Counted from the stretch's first letter, positions 22,666-32,062 are shown. The stretch: DNA of 64,000 bases from Scatosoma sp045650185 (GCA_045650185.1 JAZRQY010000020.1:1-64000), one strand, 5' to 3'. Notes: generated by a model not told the origin, from the sequence alone. Numbers and translations: made by a program.

Positions 22666-24531
22666 TTATTTTCTTTGCGCCAAGTATACCATCAATACGG
22701 AAACGTCTGCAGGGTTGACGCCTGAAATACGGCTCGCCTGCCCTAAGTTCAAGGGACGGATTTGGTTCAATTTCTCCCTTGCCTCTAATCGCAACCCCTC
22801 AATCTGCATATAGTCGATATCGGTGGGCAACAGTTTCTCTTCGAGGCGTTTTGCCTTTTCAATCTGTTCGTAGCCCTGCTTTAAATAGCCTTCGTATTTG
22901 ACGGTGATTTCCACCGTTTCAAGGACGTCCTTCGTGTATTCCGCAAACAGCCCGAACTGTTCGATGATGTCGCGTAAAGGTACGGAGCGTTTCATCATCT
23001 CCGCATACGAAATACCGCTGTTCAAGTTGCCGTAGCCGTACTTTTCGAGGAAAGGCTGGGCGATTTTCGGGGAGAGGCGTTCGTTTAAACGCTCTAACAG
23101 CTCGTTGTACAGCGCGTAACGGCGTTGGTAGCGAGCATAGCGTTCTTCGCTGACCAGCCCCAGCTGATAGCCGATGGGGGTCAAGCGGAAGTCTGCGTTA
23201 TCTTGCCTCAAGCAAATGCGGTGCTCTGCGCGCGAGGTCATCATACGGTAGGGCTCGTCCGTGCCCTTGATGACGAGGTCGTCGATGAGCACGCCGATAT
23301 ACGCCTCGTCGCGGCGAAGGATAAAGGGGGGCTTGCCCTGCAATTTCAAGGAGGCGTTCAGGCCTGCCATCAACCCCTGCGCCGCCGCTTCCTCGTAGCC
23401 TGAGGTGCCGTTGATTTGTCCTGCGGTATACACGCCCTCCACCTTCTTAAATTCGAGGGTGGGCAATATGTCCAAGGTGTCGATGCAGTCGTATTCTATG
23501 GCGTAGCCATAGCGCACGATTTGCGCGTTCTCTAAGCCGACGACGGAGCTATACATTTGCCGCTGTACGTCGTGGGGCATGGAAGTAGACAGCCCTTGTA
23601 CGTAGACTTCTAAGGTGTCCGCGCCCTCCGGTTCAATGAATATCTGGTGGCGTTCTTTGTCCTGAAAGCGTACCACCTTCGTTTCAATCGAGGGACAATA
23701 ACGAGGCCCCGTGGATTGAATCACGCCGTTGTACAAGGGGGAACGGTCCAGGTTCTCCATGATGATTTCGTGTGTTTTGAGGTTAGTGTAAGTGAGATAG
23801 CAGGGCAGTTTGTTTTCAGGCGGCGTATCGTTCATAAACGAGAAGGGATAAATATCCGTATCGCCGTGCTGAATTTCGCACTTGTCGTAATCGACCGTTC
23901 TGCCGTCCAACCGCGCAGGCGTACCCGTCTTAAAACGGCGCACGTTAAAGCCAAGGTCGATGAGGCTCTGCGTTAAATGGGTTGCCGCTGAAAAGCCGTT
24001 CGGCCCTTCCTTTTTCACGACGTCGCCCGTAATCGTTTCGCTGTTGAGGTATACCCCCGTGCAAAGCACGACCGCGCGGCATTGTATGATGCCGCCGTGG
24101 TGGGTGGCAACGCCGCAAACCTTGCCGTCTTCGACGAGGATTTCCGTTGCCTCTGCCTGTAAAATTTTCAAATTCGGGGTGCTTTCCAATACCTTTTTCA
24201 TTTCGGTGTGGTAGGCGTTCTTATCCGATTGCGCGCGAAGGCTCTGTACCGCCGCGCCCTTGCCGACGTTGAGCATACGGATTTGAAGCGCGGTCTTATC
24301 CGCCACTAAGCCCATTTCGCCACCCAGCGCGTCAATTTCGCGCACGAGGTGTCCCTTTGCCGTACCGCCGATAGAAGGATTGCAGGGCATAAACCCGATA
24401 CTGTCCAAATTCAAGGTTAAAAGGACGGTGTTTTGTCCCGTCCTTGCAAGGGCAAGCGCCGCCTCACAGCCTGCGTGCCCTGCGCCAACGACTACTGCGT
24501 CGGCGGAATATTCTAAAAAGGTCTTGCTCAT
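22666..24531 (-). CDS. mnmG: tRNA uridine 5-carboxymethylaminomethyl modification enzyme MnmG (GidA)
   Basis: FAD- and NADH-dependent subunit that, with MnmE, modifies wobble uridine-34 of tRNA. The protein has 621 residues, the usual length. The FAD motif is VVVGAGHAGCEAALA (about residues 13-27), followed by CNPSIGGTAKGHLVREIDALGG. Conserved GTPARLDGRT and PRYCPSIE are present, as is GQINGTSGYEEAAAQG. The ATG at 24531 lies 7 nt after the dnaA stop; an in-frame TTG two codons earlier is less likely. MnmE and rsmG, its usual neighbours, are not in this window. Confidence 0.97.
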   Translation of the reverse strand: MSKTFLEYSADAVVVGAGHAGCEAALALARTGQNTVLLTLNLDSIGFMPCNPSIGGTAKGHLVREIDALGGEMGLVADKTALQIRMLNVGKGAAVQSLRAQSDKNAYHTEMKKVLESTPNLKILQAEATEILVEDGKVCGVATHHGGIIQCRAVVLCTGVYLNSETITGDVVKKEGPNGFSAATHLTQSLIDLGFNVRRFKTGTPARLDGRTVDYDKCEIQHGDTDIYPFSFMNDTPPENKLPCYLTYTNLKTHEIIMENLDRSPLYNGVIQSTGPRYCPSIETKVVRFQDKERHQIFIEPEGADTLEVYVQGLSTSMPHDVQRQMYSSVVGLENAQIVRYGYAIEYDCIDTLDILPTLEFKKVEGVYTAGQINGTSGYEEAAAQGLMAGLNASLKLQGKPPFILRRDEAYIGVLIDDLVIKGTDEPYRMMTSRAEHRICLRQDNADFRLTPIGYQLGLVSEERYARYQRRYALYNELLERLNERLSPKIAQPFLEKYGYGNLNSGISYAEMMKRSVPLRDIIEQFGLFAEYTKDVLETVEITVKYEGYLKQGYEQIEKAKRLEEKLLPTDIDYMQIEGLRLEAREKLNQIRPLNLGQASRISGVNPADVSVLMVYLAQRK

Positions 24532-24538
24532 AAACAAC

Positions 24539-25903
24539 TTATTGCTTTAACAGAATGCTCTTGATGTCGTCCACTTCCTTGGCGGTCTTGTCGCTTGTAT
24601 TTACTAGCTTTTCCATCTTATCGCGTGCGTACATGATCGTGGTGTGATCTCTGCCGCCTAAGATGTTGCCGATGGAAACCAAGGGCAGGGAGAGCATCTC
24701 GCACATAAGATATGCGCAAATCTGTCTTGCCTTTACCACTTCAGCTTTTTTGCCTTTGCCGAGTACGTCCTCTTTTTTCTGCTTATAATAATGGCAAACG
24801 GCAGAGAGGATACGTTCGGGGGTAAGCTCTTCCTTCTCGTCCGGTTCGCGTACCGATTCGGAAAGGGCGGTCTGTGCCAAAGCGAGGGTGATAGGCTCTT
24901 CTTTCAGCTTGCTGGCGAAGATGACCTTCGTCAATCTGCCCTCCAGCGTTCTTACGTCATGGCCGGAATCCTTTGCCAAAAATTCCAAGACGTCGTGGGG
25001 AATCATCGGGCATTTTCTGTCCGCCGCCTTCTTTTTCAAGATGGCGATTTTCGTTTCCAGTTCGGGGGGTTGAATGTCTGCAATCATACCGCCTGCAAAA
25101 CGGGTACGAAGTCTGTCTTCCAAAATCGCAAGCTCCTGAGGGTGCTTGTCCGAAGTGAGTACGATTTGCTTATTTTGCGCAGACAATTCGTTGAAGGTGT
25201 GGAAGAACTCCTCTTGCGTGGTCTTCTTGTCCTTCAAGAACTGAATATCGTCAATCATCAAAACGTCAACGTTTCTATATCTTTGACGGAAACGGGCAGA
25301 GCTTGCCTGCGAGGACAGGGAGTCGATGAATTCGGTGACGAACTTATCGCAGGTGGTGTACAGTACTTTCTTTTTGGGGGCGTGCTCTGCCATATAGTTG
25401 GCGATTGCATGCATGAGGTGGGTTTTTCCGAGGCCCGATTCCCCGTAGATGAACAGGGGGTTGAACATCGCGCCGGGATTTTCTGCAACCGTCTTTGCCG
25501 CCTCGTATACGAGCTTACTGCCTGCGCCTGCAACGAACGAGGAGAAGGTAAAGCTCTTATTGATCGGACAAGCGTGGTACGCATCGTCCTCTTCCAACGC
25601 ATCGAGGTTGTACACCTTACTGCCGTTGACGATGATGCGGAAACCGACCAAACCGTAGCCGCCTTCGTATTTCAAGATAGCGTCCTTGATTTGGGTGGAA
25701 TGCTTGCTGATGATCGTTGCCGCCGCAAGGTCCGTCCCTGCGCGGAGGATAAGATGTCTGCCGGAGATATCCACCGGCTCTAAATCGCGGATAAATGTTT
25801 CAAAGGAAATGGGTGTGACCACCTTTTCCAAACGCTCACAAATCTTCTCCCATAAAATTTTCAACTGGCTTTTTCCCTCGTTCATATTCGTAAACTCTGC
25901 CAT
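24539..25903 (-). CDS. dnaA: Chromosomal replication initiator DnaA
   Basis: AAA+ initiator that opens oriC, 454 residues. Domain I begins at LWEKICERLEKVVTPISFETFIRDL. The AAA+ core has Walker A YGESGLGKTHLMHAI and Walker B VLMIDDIQFLKDKK, and FHTFNELSAQNKQIVLTSDKHP follows. Domain IV ends with GRDHTTIMYARDKM, which binds DnaA boxes. It is on the minus strand, followed by mnmG, and diverges from recF. Neither dnaN nor a cluster of DnaA boxes is found beside it, so this does not look like the standard origin layout. AGGAAAG precedes the ATG. Confidence 0.98.
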   Translation of the reverse strand: MAEFTNMNEGKSQLKILWEKICERLEKVVTPISFETFIRDLEPVDISGRHLILRAGTDLAAATIISKHSTQIKDAILKYEGGYGLVGFRIIVNGSKVYNLDALEEDDAYHACPINKSFTFSSFVAGAGSKLVYEAAKTVAENPGAMFNPLFIYGESGLGKTHLMHAIANYMAEHAPKKKVLYTTCDKFVTEFIDSLSSQASSARFRQRYRNVDVLMIDDIQFLKDKKTTQEEFFHTFNELSAQNKQIVLTSDKHPQELAILEDRLRTRFAGGMIADIQPPELETKIAILKKKAADRKCPMIPHDVLEFLAKDSGHDVRTLEGRLTKVIFASKLKEEPITLALAQTALSESVREPDEKEELTPERILSAVCHYYKQKKEDVLGKGKKAEVVKARQICAYLMCEMLSLPLVSIGNILGGRDHTTIMYARDKMEKLVNTSDKTAKEVDDIKSILLKQ

Positions 25904-25949
25904 TTTTTCTTTCCTGCCTACTTTTTTTCTCTGTCGTGCCGTTAAATCT

Positions 25950-25978
25950 TTGTCTTTTTTAAAATTCTTTGGTATAAT
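25950..25978 (+). promoter_or_regulatory. Promoter of recF
   Basis: TTGTCT (25950-25955), 17-nt spacer, TATAAT (25973-25978), 54 nt before the recF ATG. The 128-nt dnaA-recF gap is AT-rich. On the opposite strand a TATAAT (25986-25981) could serve dnaA, but its -35 box is poor. Confidence 0.55.
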
Positions 25979-26031
25979 TATAATATAAATCGCGACGAAA
26001 AGAAAGTGTTTTTGACGGTATTTTTTGAATT

Positions 26032-27129
26032 ATGCTTATAAAAAAATTATTCTTGCAAAATTTCAGAAACTACGAACGGGAAGAATTCGTCTTCTCGGAT
26101 GGGTTGAACGTGCTGTTTGGGAAGAACGGGCAGGGGAAAACGAACTGCGCAGAGGCGGTGTTCTATCTTTGCACGGGCGCTTCACTCCGTATTCGGCACG
26201 ACAAGCAGCTCATTCGCTTGGGGGAAAATTCGGCGCGTATCCAAGCGGAGGCGGAAAACCGCTACGGAAAGGTAAACATCTCTGCGGAAATTTTTGAAAA
26301 CAAGCGAGAATTGAAAATCAACGGAAGCGCTATCCGCAAAAACGCTGACCTTATGGGACACGTCAACAGCGTATTCTTCTCCCCGGGGGAGCTTCGCCTC
26401 ATTCAGGACGGCCCTGACGAACGCCGTCGGTTTATGAACATTTCGATCTCGCAGACTTCGCCTGCGTACTATACGGCGCTCCTTCGCTACAATAAAATTC
26501 TTGACCAGCGCAACGCGCTTTTGAAGGATAAGGACGGGGCGATGGTGCTGGAAACCTTGCCGATTTGGGACGAACAGCTGTGTAAATACGCCGCCGTCAT
26601 CATCCAAAAGCGAGTGGAATTTTTGGAAAAGCTTGCCCCTTACGCGCAGGAGCTGCACGCCTACCTTACCGAAGGTAAGGAAAAGTTTACCCTTGCCTCC
26701 ACGAGAAAGTACGGCGAAGGGGAAGAGGAGATTGCGGAAACGTTGCTCCGCCGATTGAAAAACAACTACGAAAACGACCTGTATCGTGGCTTTACTTCGG
26801 TAGGTCCGCACCGTGACGATATCGACTTTTTCATCGGGGAAATGGATGCGAAAGCGTACGCCTCGCAGGGGCAGACTCGTACGGCGGCGCTCTCTGTAAA
26901 GCTTGCAGAAGTGGAAATTTTTAAACAGCTTTCCGGGGAATATCCCGTGCTGATTTTGGACGACGTAATGAGCGAACTTGACTTGCCTCGCCGCAAAAAG
27001 CTGGTGAAAAAAATCGAGGGCTTGCAGACGATTTTGACCTGCACGCACGCCGAGCGTGTTTTGTACGGCGCAGATGCGAATAAAATCCGCATCGAAAACG
27101 GAAAAATCAAGCAGGAGAAGGGCGTATGA
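26032..27129 (+). CDS. recF: DNA replication and repair protein RecF
   Basis: SMC-like ATPase that loads RecA at gaps, 365 residues. The N-terminus MLIKKLFLQNFRNYEREEF and Walker A GKNGQGKTN are typical. The middle has FFSPGELRLIQDGPDERRRFMN, GFTSVGPHRDDIDF and ASQGQTRTAALSVKLAE (signature region), and Walker B is YPVLILDDVMSELD. No clear Shine-Dalgarno precedes the ATG. The stop overlaps the next start (ATGA). dnaN, which normally sits between dnaA and recF, is absent here. Confidence 0.97.
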   Translation: MLIKKLFLQNFRNYEREEFVFSDGLNVLFGKNGQGKTNCAEAVFYLCTGASLRIRHDKQLIRLGENSARIQAEAENRYGKVNISAEIFENKRELKINGSAIRKNADLMGHVNSVFFSPGELRLIQDGPDERRRFMNISISQTSPAYYTALLRYNKILDQRNALLKDKDGAMVLETLPIWDEQLCKYAAVIIQKRVEFLEKLAPYAQELHAYLTEGKEKFTLASTRKYGEGEEEIAETLLRRLKNNYENDLYRGFTSVGPHRDDIDFFIGEMDAKAYASQGQTRTAALSVKLAEVEIFKQLSGEYPVLILDDVMSELDLPRRKKLVKKIEGLQTILTCTHAERVLYGADANKIRIENGKIKQEKGV

Positions 27130-27956
27130 TGCGTGCGGATTTACACACGCACAGCGTGTATTCGGACGGAATTTACACCCCCGACGAGGTTTGTAAAAGG
27201 GCGAAATTTGCAGGCGTAGAGGTGCTTTCTATCACCGATCACGACACGATGAACGGCTTGGAAGAAAAGCGTGCGGCGGCGAAAAAGTACGCCTTGACCT
27301 ATGTGGACGGCTGGGAGATTTCCGCCTACGAAAACGAGGAGCGTATTCACGTTTTGGGTTACGGCTGTCAGCAAAACGAAGTGTACCACGCCTTTATGCA
27401 GGCGCGTGTGGATGCCGGCTATGCAAGGGCTTGCGAACGGGTGGAAAAACTCAACGCATTGGGGATTCCCGTGCGTATAGAGGACGTGCTTGCTTGTCAA
27501 GCGGACGAAGGCTCACCGCTTCATACGATGCATGTGGCGCGTGCGGCGGCGAAATATTTAGGTATTACCCCAGGGGAAACGTACGCTAGGTATCTAAACA
27601 CAGGCAAGGCGGCGGATAGCAGTATCGGTAGACCTACCCCCTATCAAGCCATCGACTGTATTCGAGCCTGCGGCGGCGTGGCGTTCTTGGCGCACCCCGG
27701 TAGAATTCGCTTTGACGAGGAGAAGAAGGAGAGCCTGATTGCCTCGCTGAAGGAATACGGCTTGCTCGGTATAGAATGTTATTATTCTACCCATACTCCC
27801 TTACAAACGGAGACCTATCTTGGCTATGCAAAGAAGTATGACTTGCTCGTCAGCGGTGGCTCGGACACCCACTGGGAAGAGGGTTCGTCCCGAAGCATCG
27901 GTTCGCCCGTGTTCTATGCTGGGGAAGAACTATTGGCGATGCTGAAGGCTCGCTAA
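27126..27956 (+). CDS. PHP-domain phosphoesterase (RNase AM/YciV-like)
   Basis: Metal-dependent phosphoesterase of 276 residues. PHP metal-binding motifs are in order: DLHTHSVYSDG (about residues 5-15), SITDHDTMNG, VDGWEISAY, FLAHPGRI and SGGSDTHWEE. Closest remembered relatives are nucleoside 3',5'-bisphosphate phosphatases/5'-3' exoribonucleases (YciV, RNase AM). Two adjacent ATG codons overlap the recF stop, so translation is probably coupled to recF. Role in repair or RNA turnover is inference. Confidence 0.88.
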   Translation: MMRADLHTHSVYSDGIYTPDEVCKRAKFAGVEVLSITDHDTMNGLEEKRAAAKKYALTYVDGWEISAYENEERIHVLGYGCQQNEVYHAFMQARVDAGYARACERVEKLNALGIPVRIEDVLACQADEGSPLHTMHVARAAAKYLGITPGETYARYLNTGKAADSSIGRPTPYQAIDCIRACGGVAFLAHPGRIRFDEEKKESLIASLKEYGLLGIECYYSTHTPLQTETYLGYAKKYDLLVSGGSDTHWEEGSSRSIGSPVFYAGEELLAMLKAR

Positions 27957-27997
27957 AAAAACGGCGGTGTCTACATAATCGTAGATGAGGAAAAGCC

Positions 27998-28792
27998 ATG
28001 CAAAAACAAAAAAAAGAAAATACGGTTTTGATATTCGCGTCTGCGCTGGCAGGCGCGTATCTTTTTTTATGCCTTGCGCAACCGATGGGATTTTCAGCCC
28101 TTGCCGAGGCGCACCCCAAGGAAAAATTGTGTGCCTATACCACCTATTTTAACGAAAAGGAGGGGGGCAGGTGTGAGAATATTCGCTTGGCGGCAAGGCG
28201 TTTGGACGGGATTGCGTTGCAACCCTACGGCGAGTTTTCCTTCAACGGCGCAGTAGGGCCAAGAACGAAGGAAAACGGCTACCAAGAGGCGAAAGTGATT
28301 TCAGGGGGTGAGTTTGTCGTGGGGGTTGGCGGCGGTGTTTGCCAAGTGAGTACTACCCTCTACAACGCCGCGGTTTTATCGGGCTTGACCGTCCTTGAAT
28401 ACCATCCTCACTCTCTGCGCGTTGGCTACGTGCCGCCCTCACGGGATGCTATGGTGTCGGCGTACAGCGATTTGCGCCTATACAATCCTCATTCCGAAAC
28501 GGTGTATATCTCTGCGGAGGTGGGGAAGGACTGGTTGCGGTTTACGCTGTATGGAAAGGGGGATGGCAGGACGTATTCGATCGAGAGCCGCGCCCTCCAA
28601 GAAATTCCCCCGCCTGAGCTGATTGTCGGGGAAGGGGAAGAGGTGATACGTTTTGGGGTTGCAGGGGTAAAGAGTGAAAGTTATCTCTACACGTATGAAA
28701 AGGGGGTTTTGACCTCGGTGCGGAGGTTGCGTGTGGACGAATATGCGCCCCAAAGGGGCGTAATTGGAAAAAAATCCGAAAAAGCAGGGTAA
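27998..28792 (+). CDS. VanW-family exported protein
   Basis: 264 residues with an N-terminal membrane anchor or signal (about 10-30). The VanW domain follows: TTYFNEKEGGRCENIRLAA, ARRLDGIALQPYGEFSFN, GPRTKENGYQEAKVISGGE, GVGGGVCQVSTTLYNAA and LEYHPHSLRV. The C-terminus has the usual short beta extension (SYLYTYEKGVLTSVRRL). VanW proteins accompany some vancomycin-resistance loci, but most, like this one, are unrelated to resistance, and their function is unknown. The start at 27998 follows GAGGAAAAGCC. Confidence 0.9.
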   Translation: MQKQKKENTVLIFASALAGAYLFLCLAQPMGFSALAEAHPKEKLCAYTTYFNEKEGGRCENIRLAARRLDGIALQPYGEFSFNGAVGPRTKENGYQEAKVISGGEFVVGVGGGVCQVSTTLYNAAVLSGLTVLEYHPHSLRVGYVPPSRDAMVSAYSDLRLYNPHSETVYISAEVGKDWLRFTLYGKGDGRTYSIESRALQEIPPPELIVGEGEEVIRFGVAGVKSESYLYTYEKGVLTSVRRLRVDEYAPQRGVIGKKSEKAG

Positions 28793-28809
28793 AAATCCCG
28801 TTCAAACCC

Positions 28810-28856
28810 TTGTGTTTTCTAGGAAAAAATGTTATACTTATTTTGTATAAGTATAA
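28810..28856 (+). promoter_or_regulatory. asnS promoter overlapping an inverted repeat
   Basis: TTGTGT (28810-28815), 17-nt spacer, TATACT (28833-28838). The -10 box lies inside the perfect inverted repeat TTATACTTA (28832-28840) / TAAGTATAA (28848-28856), a possible operator. No T-box leader is present. Confidence 0.6.
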
Positions 28857-28913
28857 AAAAGGGAAAGGCTTTTTGAAAGAAAAATGAGGCTTTTCCGAAA
28901 AGGTAGGTTCATT

Positions 28914-30308
28914 ATGGAAAGATTGCAACTGAAAACGTTGGCAAAGGATTTGGGAAGCTACGGCGGCAAAACGGTGGTCGTAGCTGGTTGGGCGAAGAGT
29001 ATTCGCGATTCGAAAGCGTTTGGCTTTATCGAGCTGAACGACGGCAGCTGCTTTAAGAATACGCAGATTGTATTCGAGCGTGAAACGCTTGAAAACTACG
29101 ACGAAATTGCGCACCAGAACGTAGGCTGTTCTCTCGTGGTTACGGGGCAGGTAATTCTCACCCCCGAAAACAAACAGCCGTATGAAATCAAGGCGTCGAA
29201 AATCGTGGTAGAGGGCGAATCCACCCCCGACTATCCCCTGCAGAAAAAACGCCACACGGTAGAGTTCTTGCGTGAAATCGCTTACCTTAGACCGAGAACG
29301 AACTTGTTTGGGGCGGCGTTCCGTATCCGCAGCGAGGCGGCGTTCGCTATCCACAAATTCTTCAACGATCAAGGGTTTGTATACGTGCATACGCCCATCA
29401 TCACCGCAAGCGACTGCGAAGGCGCAGGCGCGATGTTCCAGGTGACCACTTTGGATATTGACGAACAGGTAAAATCGGGCAAGCCTGCTGATTATAAAAA
29501 GGACTTCTTCGGCAAGAAGGCGTCGCTGACGGTGTCGGGGCAGTTGTCGGCAGAAACGTACGCAATGGCGTTCGGCAACGTATACACCTTTGGCCCTACC
29601 TTCCGTGCGGAACATTCGAACACCACTCGTCACGCGGCAGAGTTCTGGATGATTGAACCGGAAATGGCGTTCTGCGACTTGGCAGGCGATATGGACGTAG
29701 CCGAGGCGATGGTAAAGGCGGTAATCGACCACGTTATGACCGTTTGCGCGGACGAGCTTGCCTTCCTCAACCAGTTCGTAGACAAGGGCTTGTTGGAGCG
29801 TTTGGAGAACGTGCGTAGCAACGCTTTCGTGCGCTTGACCTACACCGAGGCGATTGAGATTTTAAAAGAGAACGCGGACAAGTTCGACGACAAAAACATC
29901 TTCTGGGGCAAGGATTTGCAGAGCGAGCACGAACGCTTTATCACCGAGCAGGTGTTCAAAAAGCCGGTATTCCTCACCGATTACCCGAAGGAAATCAAGG
30001 CGTTCTATATGAAACAAAACGACGACGGCAAGACGGTTGCGGCGGCAGACTTGCTCGTGCCCGGCATTGGGGAGCTTGTAGGCGGATCTCAGCGTGAGGA
30101 CGACTACGAAAAGCTGAAGGCTCGTATCGAGGAGCTTGGAATGAACCCCGAGGACTACTGGTGGTATCTCAACCTTCGTAGATTCGGCGGTACGCAACAC
30201 GCAGGCTTTGGCTTGGGCTTTGAAAGAATGGTAATGTACCTGACGGGTATTGCGAATATCCGTGACGTTGTTCCCTATCCCAGAACGGTAGGCAACTGCG
30301 AATATTAA
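28914..30308 (+). CDS. asnS: Asparaginyl-tRNA synthetase
   Basis: Class IIb aminoacyl-tRNA synthetase of 464 residues. The N-terminal OB-fold anticodon domain runs to about residue 110 (VVVAGWAKSIRDSKAFGFIELNDGS). Class II motif 2 is in FRAEHSNTTRHAAEFWMIEPEMAF. Motif 3 lies in GTQHAGFGLGFERMVMYLTG near the C-terminus. The residues around LVGGSQRED and the length favour AsnRS over AspRS. I chose the ATG at 28914, after AAAGGTAGG, over an in-frame ATG at 28884 that adds a non-conserved basic extension. Confidence 0.95.
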   Translation: MERLQLKTLAKDLGSYGGKTVVVAGWAKSIRDSKAFGFIELNDGSCFKNTQIVFERETLENYDEIAHQNVGCSLVVTGQVILTPENKQPYEIKASKIVVEGESTPDYPLQKKRHTVEFLREIAYLRPRTNLFGAAFRIRSEAAFAIHKFFNDQGFVYVHTPIITASDCEGAGAMFQVTTLDIDEQVKSGKPADYKKDFFGKKASLTVSGQLSAETYAMAFGNVYTFGPTFRAEHSNTTRHAAEFWMIEPEMAFCDLAGDMDVAEAMVKAVIDHVMTVCADELAFLNQFVDKGLLERLENVRSNAFVRLTYTEAIEILKENADKFDDKNIFWGKDLQSEHERFITEQVFKKPVFLTDYPKEIKAFYMKQNDDGKTVAAADLLVPGIGELVGGSQREDDYEKLKARIEELGMNPEDYWWYLNLRRFGGTQHAGFGLGFERMVMYLTGIANIRDVVPYPRTVGNCEY

Positions 30309-30323
30309 TAAGGGGATAAAAAT

Positions 30324-31400
30324 ATGGATATGATTAGAATTGCCGTAGACGCAATGGGTGGCGATTACGCACCTGAACAGCAGGTAAAGGGCGCGGTGCT
30401 GGCTTTGCAACAGCATAAGGATTTGTTCCTTTATCTTTGCGGTGACAAGACGGCGGTAGAGGCGGAGCTTGCCAAATATAAGTATGACGCCAGCCGTGTC
30501 GAGGTCGTACATACGACGGAAATTATCACCAACGAGGAGGAACCTGCCAAGGCGGTAAAGATGAAGAAGGATTCCTCTACCGTGGTGGCGTTCCGCTTGG
30601 TCAAAGACGGCAAGGCGGACGGCGTGGTGTCGTCGGGTTCTACGGGTGCGGTGCTCTCCTGTGGCGTGTTGATTTTGGGCAGAGTGCGTGGCATTTCCCG
30701 TCCCGGTCTTTGTCCCGGGATGCCGAATGCGCACGGCGGGATTACCCTGCTTTGCGACTGTGGCGCAAACCTTGAATGTAAGCCCATCAACCTCGTGCAT
30801 TTTGCGCTGATGGGTACGGCGTACGCAAAGGCGGCGTACGGCATTGAAAACCCGACTGTCGGGCTTTTGAACAACGGTACGGAAGACCACAAGGGCGACC
30901 TCGTACACCAAGAGGCAAACCTTGCGCTCAAGACGACCCCCGGTGTGAACTACGTGGGCAATATCGAAGGCAGAGAGATTATGCTGGGCGACGTGAACGT
31001 CGTGGTTTCCGACGGCTACACGGGCAATATCGCCGTGAAGTCGATTGAAGGCACGGGCAAGGCAATCGGCCAGATTATGAAACGGGAATTCAAGCGCAAT
31101 ATCTTCACGATGATAGGCGCGGCAATCGTCAGCGGTGTCGTTGGAAAGATTAAAAAGACGATGGATTACGAACGCTGTGGTGGCGCGATGATGCTCGGTC
31201 TTTCCAAGGTCGTCGTGAAAGGTCACGGCAACTCCAAAGCCAAAGGCTTTGCGGTATGTATCGGGCAGGCGGCAGACGCCGTACGCGGCAATATGGTAGG
31301 CAGAATTTCCGACATGTTGGAGGAAATCCGCAAGGTAGAAGAGGCAAAGCAAGCGGCTGAGGCTGCGCAGGCAGAGGTTGTCGAGGCGACGAATGCTTAA
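30324..31400 (+). CDS. plsX: Phosphate acyltransferase PlsX
   Basis: Converts acyl-ACP to acyl-phosphate for phospholipid synthesis. 358 residues. The family signatures are IAVDAMGGDYAPEQQVKGAV, VVSSGSTGAVLS, LCDCGANLECKP, VGLLNNGTEDHKGD and VVVSDGYTGNIAVKSIEG. A short alanine-rich C-terminal extension (QAAEAAQAEVVEA) is unusual. The gene overlaps rnc by 8 nt. In most Firmicutes acpP lies between plsX and rnc; here it is missing. Confidence 0.96.
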   Translation: MDMIRIAVDAMGGDYAPEQQVKGAVLALQQHKDLFLYLCGDKTAVEAELAKYKYDASRVEVVHTTEIITNEEEPAKAVKMKKDSSTVVAFRLVKDGKADGVVSSGSTGAVLSCGVLILGRVRGISRPGLCPGMPNAHGGITLLCDCGANLECKPINLVHFALMGTAYAKAAYGIENPTVGLLNNGTEDHKGDLVHQEANLALKTTPGVNYVGNIEGREIMLGDVNVVVSDGYTGNIAVKSIEGTGKAIGQIMKREFKRNIFTMIGAAIVSGVVGKIKKTMDYERCGGAMMLGLSKVVVKGHGNSKAKGFAVCIGQAADAVRGNMVGRISDMLEEIRKVEEAKQAAEAAQAEVVEATNA

Positions 31401-32058
31401 TCTTGCGGTGATTGAAGAAAAAATCGGCTACGTCTTTTCCAATAAGAAACTGTTGGAAACGGCGTTGACCCACGTTTCGTACGCACGCGCGCACGGGGTT
31501 GCGGATAACGAACGGTTGGAATATTTGGGTGATGCGGTTTTGGAACTGCTGATCACCGAAAAGCAATATTTCGACAGCGTTTCCACCGAAGGTGCGATGA
31601 CGAAGAATCGTCAGAGCCTCGTCAGCAAGCTCCCCTTAAAAGAGGCGGTACTGCGCATGGGCGTGACAGAGCATTTACGCTATTTTGGCGGCAAGGACAA
31701 CGTTGGCGATAAGACGGTGTCCAGCTTGTACGAGAGCTTACTTGCCGCGGTGTATTTAGACGGTGGGCTGGAAGAAGCGCGCGCATTTTTGCGGCGGCAT
31801 CCTTTACTTTCGGACGATGCGACCGAACAAAACTATAAGGGAGCGTTGCAGGAATACCTGCAAAAAAGCGGTAAAGACTTGCCCACGTACGACTTCCGAA
31901 AAGAGGGGCAGGACAACGCGCCGACTTTTTATTGCTCGGTTTTCGCTGAGGGTGAAACGGGCGCGGGCACAGGCGCAACTAAGCGCGCCGCCGAACAACA
32001 GGCGGCAAGCAATCTTTTAACAAAGTTAAAGGCTCTTGAAAGAAAGAGAAAGGAGTGA
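31393..32058 (+). CDS. rnc: Ribonuclease III
   Basis: Double-strand-specific endoribonuclease for rRNA processing, 221 residues. The catalytic signature NERLEYLGDAVLELLIT lies near residues 39-55 and a second acidic cluster is in SSLYESLLAAVYLDGG. The C-terminal double-stranded RNA-binding domain runs from about residue 150 (NYKGALQEYLQ ... GTGATKRAAEQQAASNLL). The ATG at 31393 overlaps the plsX end, so translation is coupled; an upstream in-frame TTG is less likely. The stop is 4 nt before the smc start. Confidence 0.96.
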   Translation: MLNLAVIEEKIGYVFSNKKLLETALTHVSYARAHGVADNERLEYLGDAVLELLITEKQYFDSVSTEGAMTKNRQSLVSKLPLKEAVLRMGVTEHLRYFGGKDNVGDKTVSSLYESLLAAVYLDGGLEEARAFLRRHPLLSDDATEQNYKGALQEYLQKSGKDLPTYDFRKEGQDNAPTFYCSVFAEGETGAGTGATKRAAEQQAASNLLTKLKALERKRKE

Positions 32059-32062
32059 CAAG

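Noticed and set aside
25904..26031. Replication origin between dnaA and recF
   Set aside because: No DnaA box (TTATCCACA or close variants) and no dnaN. The gap is short and mainly holds promoter-like AT-rich sequence.
28793..28913. T-box riboswitch before asnS
   Set aside because: The leader after the promoter is only about 70 nt and lacks the conserved T-box sequence and specifier stem.
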